Positions 61,383-64,000 of a stretch of 64,000 nucleotides of DNA are shown piece after piece (the stretch's first letter is position 1; every line of letters starts with the position of its first letter). Below the pieces are notes generated by a model. It was not told where the DNA came from and ran no database searches. It saw only the letters and a program-made list of their open reading frames with translations. A program made the position numbers and the translations under genes. The DNA comes from Phyllobacterium calauticae. Its GTDB lineage: Bacteria > Pseudomonadota > Alphaproteobacteria > Rhizobiales > Rhizobiaceae. The stretch lies in the NCBI RefSeq assembly GCF_019991125.1, contig NZ_JAGENB010000009.1, forward strand, positions 62,001 to 126,000, given 5' to 3'.

Positions 61383-61651
61383 GAGACTTGGCCTTCGCCT
61401 GCATGCTCCAGTCTGTACCAACCGGAGTAGAGCCGTTCTTCCTGGGCGCCAAGATCGCTCGTCGTCCATTCCTTGGGTCCAATGCCAAGATAGGTGCGCT
61501 CGATCCGGCTGCCGGCGAGGATGACGAGATAACAATCCTGCGTGTAGACGTAACCCGGTGTTGGTGCGCTGCCGTCAGGATCGACACCAAAATAAGGTGC
61601 AAGGTCCTTAACTCTGGTGCGCGTTGCGCGAAACTCTTCCAGCGTCAGCAT
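61379..61651 (-). CDS. Small hypothetical protein
   Basis: 90 residues (MLTLEEFRATRTRVKDLAPYFG; CYLVILAGSRIERTYLGIG). A compact alpha/beta protein overlapping both neighbours. Possibly part of an anti-restriction or DNA-metabolism operon. No family known. Confidence 0.7.
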   Translation of the reverse strand: MLTLEEFRATRTRVKDLAPYFGVDPDGSAPTPGYVYTQDCYLVILAGSRIERTYLGIGPKEWTTSDLGAQEERLYSGWYRLEHAGEGQVS

Positions 61652-62166
61652 GTCCCCACCTCTTCAAGAACACCAAGATGATGTAAAACGGAGGGAGCGG
61701 CAGAGAAGTCCGGAAGGTAAAAACCCGAGGCAACGACACTCTTGTCGAAGAGGGTCCGGACTGCACCGAGCGGATCGGGCTCGCCGAGGGCGGCATGCAA
61801 GGCGGATGATTCAACTACATCGCCATATCCGGACGCCTGAATTGCAAAGACGCGCCCCTGTTCGCGTGTCCATGACCATCGTGTTGCCGGATAGTCGTCT
61901 CCCCCGCCATGTTCGACGCGATAGGGCAACGAAATGCTTTGCAGAACATCTTCAATGGGTGCCACATCATCGGCAAAACATTCCTCGAATGAAAATGCCG
62001 GATTGCTGGCGTTCCTTAAGGCAGCGGCAAACTCTTGGCAGTGGTCACCGTCGACTGTTTCATTGCGCATACCGTGCGTTCGCAGGGAAAGCACAATCAG
62101 TTCGAGCGCGGCCACGGTTTCGATGCGCCCGTGGAGTGTCAGTGTCAGATAGCAACGGTCACCCAT
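61645..62166 (-). CDS. Hypothetical plasmid protein
   Basis: 173 residues, MGDRCYLTLTLHGRIETVAALELIVLSL, then an acidic region (FSFEECFADDVAPIEDVLQS) and RWSWTREQGRVFAIQASGYGDVVES. Overlaps the next gene by 7 bp. No family known; common plasmid neighbour of the methyltransferase and DUF932. Confidence 0.7.
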   Translation of the reverse strand: MGDRCYLTLTLHGRIETVAALELIVLSLRTHGMRNETVDGDHCQEFAAALRNASNPAFSFEECFADDVAPIEDVLQSISLPYRVEHGGGDDYPATRWSWTREQGRVFAIQASGYGDVVESSALHAALGEPDPLGAVRTLFDKSVVASGFYLPDFSAAPSVLHHLGVLEEVGTC

Positions 62167-62220
62167 TGTTTTATTCCGTTCAAGAGTGGACGAGTGGGCG
62201 GCTCTCGCCGCCCGTTAAAA

Positions 62221-63090
62221 TCAGGCAGCGGCTTTGACGCCTTTGAGGTTGGCCATTGTCTGGCTGAGCAGCCAGAGCGCTTTGTTGAGCTTGATATCCT
62301 GATCGATACCGTTGACGGCGCGGGTTCGCACCCGGCGAATTCGATTGCCCTCGGCATCGCGGAACGGTCCGCGCAGACCGCCCCGAATGGCGTTTTCCTG
62401 AACCACATTGAAGACGGTCCAAAGATCGTTTGCCTTGTCGTCATAGCGGCGCGGGTTCAGAAGTTGTTTCGGCTGGATCGGCGTTGCGGCCTCGCCATCC
62501 TCGGCAATGCCGAAACGGATGATGTGCGCACTTTCCGCGAATGCCATCTGTTCGGCGGGTGCAAGCTTGACCGTGCTCCAGTCCTGCGGCGCTGCGAGCG
62601 TCGCTTCTGCTTCCTGCAATACCCGGTAAGTCCCTTCGATGACTTTGGCGCCAACATCGCCGCTATGGCGGACCTTCACGCTGTCGATGGTGCCGGTCTG
62701 CGCCACGAGTGAATTCTCGCAGCGGATACGAAACAAACCGGCCATCAGGTCATAGGCGCTTGTGCCATCATTGGCGTTTTTGAGAAGGATTTCGCAGACC
62801 GTATCACCGACACGATAGACCTTGCCGTCATCGATGCGGCGCAGGCGGATCAGGTGCTTGGTGAAGGGTGCCTTGCCCGGATCGCGGGTGCCAGACTGGC
62901 GCGCGCCAACCGGCATGAAACCTTCTGCTTGCAATGCGCGCAGAATATCGATGGTCGGAATCGGCTGAAAGCGGTCTGACCGGCTTTCATGGGCAGCGGT
63001 TGCAAAGATCGACGGTGCTGCCTTGCGCAATTCATCGTCGGTCATGGCGCGGGCGGCATCAAATCGGGCAGTATGTGCATATACGGTCAT
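62221..63090 (-). CDS. DUF932 protein
   Basis: 289 residues from the ATG at 63090, which has GGAGATGG upstream; nearby ATG codons are alternatives. DUF932 pattern: FMPVGARQSGTRDPGKAPFTKHLIRLR, DLMAGLFRIRCENSLV, VKVRHSGDVGAKVIEGTYRV. Plasmid/phage-borne, similar to proteins of unknown role in transfer or DNA protection. Confidence 0.9.
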   Translation of the reverse strand: MTVYAHTARFDAARAMTDDELRKAAPSIFATAAHESRSDRFQPIPTIDILRALQAEGFMPVGARQSGTRDPGKAPFTKHLIRLRRIDDGKVYRVGDTVCEILLKNANDGTSAYDLMAGLFRIRCENSLVAQTGTIDSVKVRHSGDVGAKVIEGTYRVLQEAEATLAAPQDWSTVKLAPAEQMAFAESAHIIRFGIAEDGEAATPIQPKQLLNPRRYDDKANDLWTVFNVVQENAIRGGLRGPFRDAEGNRIRRVRTRAVNGIDQDIKLNKALWLLSQTMANLKGVKAAA

Positions 63091-63245
63091 TTCCATCTCC
63101 ATGATTTCCGAAAACGGAATGTTTCGGTGCGCAGGCAAGAGCCCTGCCCGGCTGAGGATTGTTGCTGGTTTTGTGAATGGGATAAGTGGGCGATGCCCGG
63201 ACCGGAGCGCGCACGCTCCAGTCCGGTCTTGCTGTCAATCGCGGT

Positions 63246-63509
63246 CTACTTTGCGACCGATTTCACGGATGCAACCGAGGCGGCGGCCCCGGCGCGCCAA
63301 TTCTCGAGCTGCTCAGCCGTCAGGGGCGCATTGGCAAATGGTCCCTTGCTCTCGTCAACCGGGAATGTTTCCGCGCGCCATTCGCCGCGTGTTCCGGCAC
63401 CGCCGTCGCCATCATTGTTTGCTTCGGCGTGAGCGGTCATCGGAAGGGCAAGTGCGCCTGCAGAAATGACGGCGGCAGCGAAAAGAAGGTTCAAGGATTT
63501 CATGTTCAT
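63246..63509 (-). CDS. Small secreted protein, paralogue 2
   Basis: 87 residues, or 85 from the second Met. Signal peptide with the same MKSLNLLFAAAVISAG as the gene at 42994, cut near AHAE. Mature part Asn/Asp/Gly-rich, then APLTAEQLENWRAGAAAS. On the opposite strand and 20 kb from its paralogue. Structured repeat copy B lies in its leader. Confidence 0.85.
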   Translation of the reverse strand: MNMKSLNLLFAAAVISAGALALPMTAHAEANNDGDGGAGTRGEWRAETFPVDESKGPFANAPLTAEQLENWRAGAAASVASVKSVAK

Positions 63510-64000
63510 TTGTCTTTCCTGTCTTGGTTGCCGGTCGGCCTGTTGCCGTTCCGGCGGGGTTGGGTTTCTTTGTCAGGCTGAAGGGAAGGCCCTCGCCTGC
63601 CCTTCTGGCGTCGCCGAGACCGGAGATACGGGGTGGCAAGCTGAAAACCGGCAAGGGGTATCCCCATCCGAGCGCTGGCGAGGACAAGGCCGGAACGGCC
63701 GCAGGTCTGCACGAGCGGAGCAAAGCGCAGAGAGGAAGATTGGGGAATGCCGGTTTTCTGCTTGTGAGGGGAAAGAGGCCGAGCCTCTTTTGTCCCCTTC
63801 TCCTTCGCAAATACAATCATGGCGGCAGCCATCACCCTATCGGCCGCTTGGATAGCGGACCGAGCTGGTCGGTTTCTTCAGGCCAATCTCAGCAGGTGTT
63901 TGTGCGTCGGGGCCTGTACTGCACAGGATCTGGAAGGTACTGGGACAGGACAAGGTCTCGCCTGGCGCTATGAAGGAAAGTCATGCTGCAGCGTTTATGC
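63510..64000. other. Right-end leader region
   Basis: Holds structured repeat copy B; beyond 63810 nothing identifiable was seen before the window ends. Confidence 0.5.
63588..63807. repeat. Structured repeat, copy B
   Basis: About 220 bp, same orientation as copy A. The outer stem (63636-63653 with 63748-63765) pairs at 17 of 18 positions including one wobble. A second hairpin has AGGGG/CCCCT outside (63767-63771, 63794-63798) and AAAGAGGC/GCCTCTTT inside. The 33-bp core is identical to copy A (63680-63712). Confidence 0.8.

Noticed and set aside
63412-63835. Minus-strand frames through repeat B that resemble frames through repeat A
   Set aside because: The similarity follows from the DNA repeat; indels between the copies do not respect codons.

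Overview
The window reads as a 64 kb section of a repABC-type conjugative plasmid (or secondary replicon) from an alphaproteobacterium of the Hyphomicrobiales, most likely the Brucellaceae/Phyllobacteriaceae/Rhizobiaceae range. The reasons are a complete repABC operon with repABC-type parS sites and an antisense RNA, an HWE-family histidine kinase, IalB-, DUF736-, DUF932- and GapR-like proteins, and a VirB/VirD4 type IV secretion system with a MOBP relaxase. No transposase or CRISPR array was seen. Exact species cannot be given from the sequence alone.

Layout. (1) 1-10.9 kb, accessory and stress cargo: an NmrA-like oxidoreductase (cut by the left edge) divergent from a LysR regulator, a Met/Lys-rich secreted protein, a frameshifted flavodoxin-like reductase, an HWE kinase with a frameshifted response regulator, the potassium transporter Kup, a His-rich small protein, several small hypotheticals and a Sel1-repeat protein. 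Two of the small genes have EcfG/RpoE2-like promoters. (2) 11.1-14.9 kb, repABC on the minus strand, with two parS sites and a predicted counter-transcribed RNA between repB and repC. (3) 15-22 kb, an FkbM-type methyltransferase, a compact response regulator / periplasmic molybdopterin-type protein / sensor kinase / unknown operon under paired 21-bp palindromes, and two HTH proteins. (4) 22-47 kb, the transfer region: a type IA topoisomerase, then two divergent arms. The minus arm encodes secreted and membrane accessory proteins plus a tandem duplicated regulator-like gene. The plus arm runs virB1-B2-B3-B4-two VirB5-type proteins-small TM protein-lipoprotein-B6-B8-B9-orf-B10-B11-nuclease-virD4, followed by a small secreted protein, a trimeric autotransporter adhesin, an IalB-like protein, a DUF4189-type protein and a small regulator. 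(5) 47-53.4 kb, mobilisation: a large MOBP relaxase with a MobC-like protein, a predicted oriT with an RP4-like nic site next to 81-bp repeats, then a ParA/VirC1-like ATPase, an RHH protein, a GapR-like protein and two small proteins. (6) 53.7-63.5 kb, maintenance genes on the minus strand: a Phd/MazF-like toxin-antitoxin pair, a 656-aa ParB-like protein, DUF736, an orphan adenine methyltransferase with co-translated small genes, DUF932 and a paralogue of the small secreted protein at 43 kb.

How the parts work together: repABC maintains the replicon, the relaxase, MobC-like and ParA/RHH proteins process oriT and bring it to VirD4, the VirB channel and pilus move it, and the adhesin/IalB group probably helps contact. 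The most unusual material is noncoding: a structured repeat present in two good copies and one decayed copy with compensatory changes in its stems, a compact predicted sRNA at 58.6 kb, and the 21-bp palindromes. In proteins, three consecutive T4SS proteins share a C-terminal motif, VirD4 carries a BID-like extension, and the two-component operon contains a molybdopterin-type periplasmic protein.
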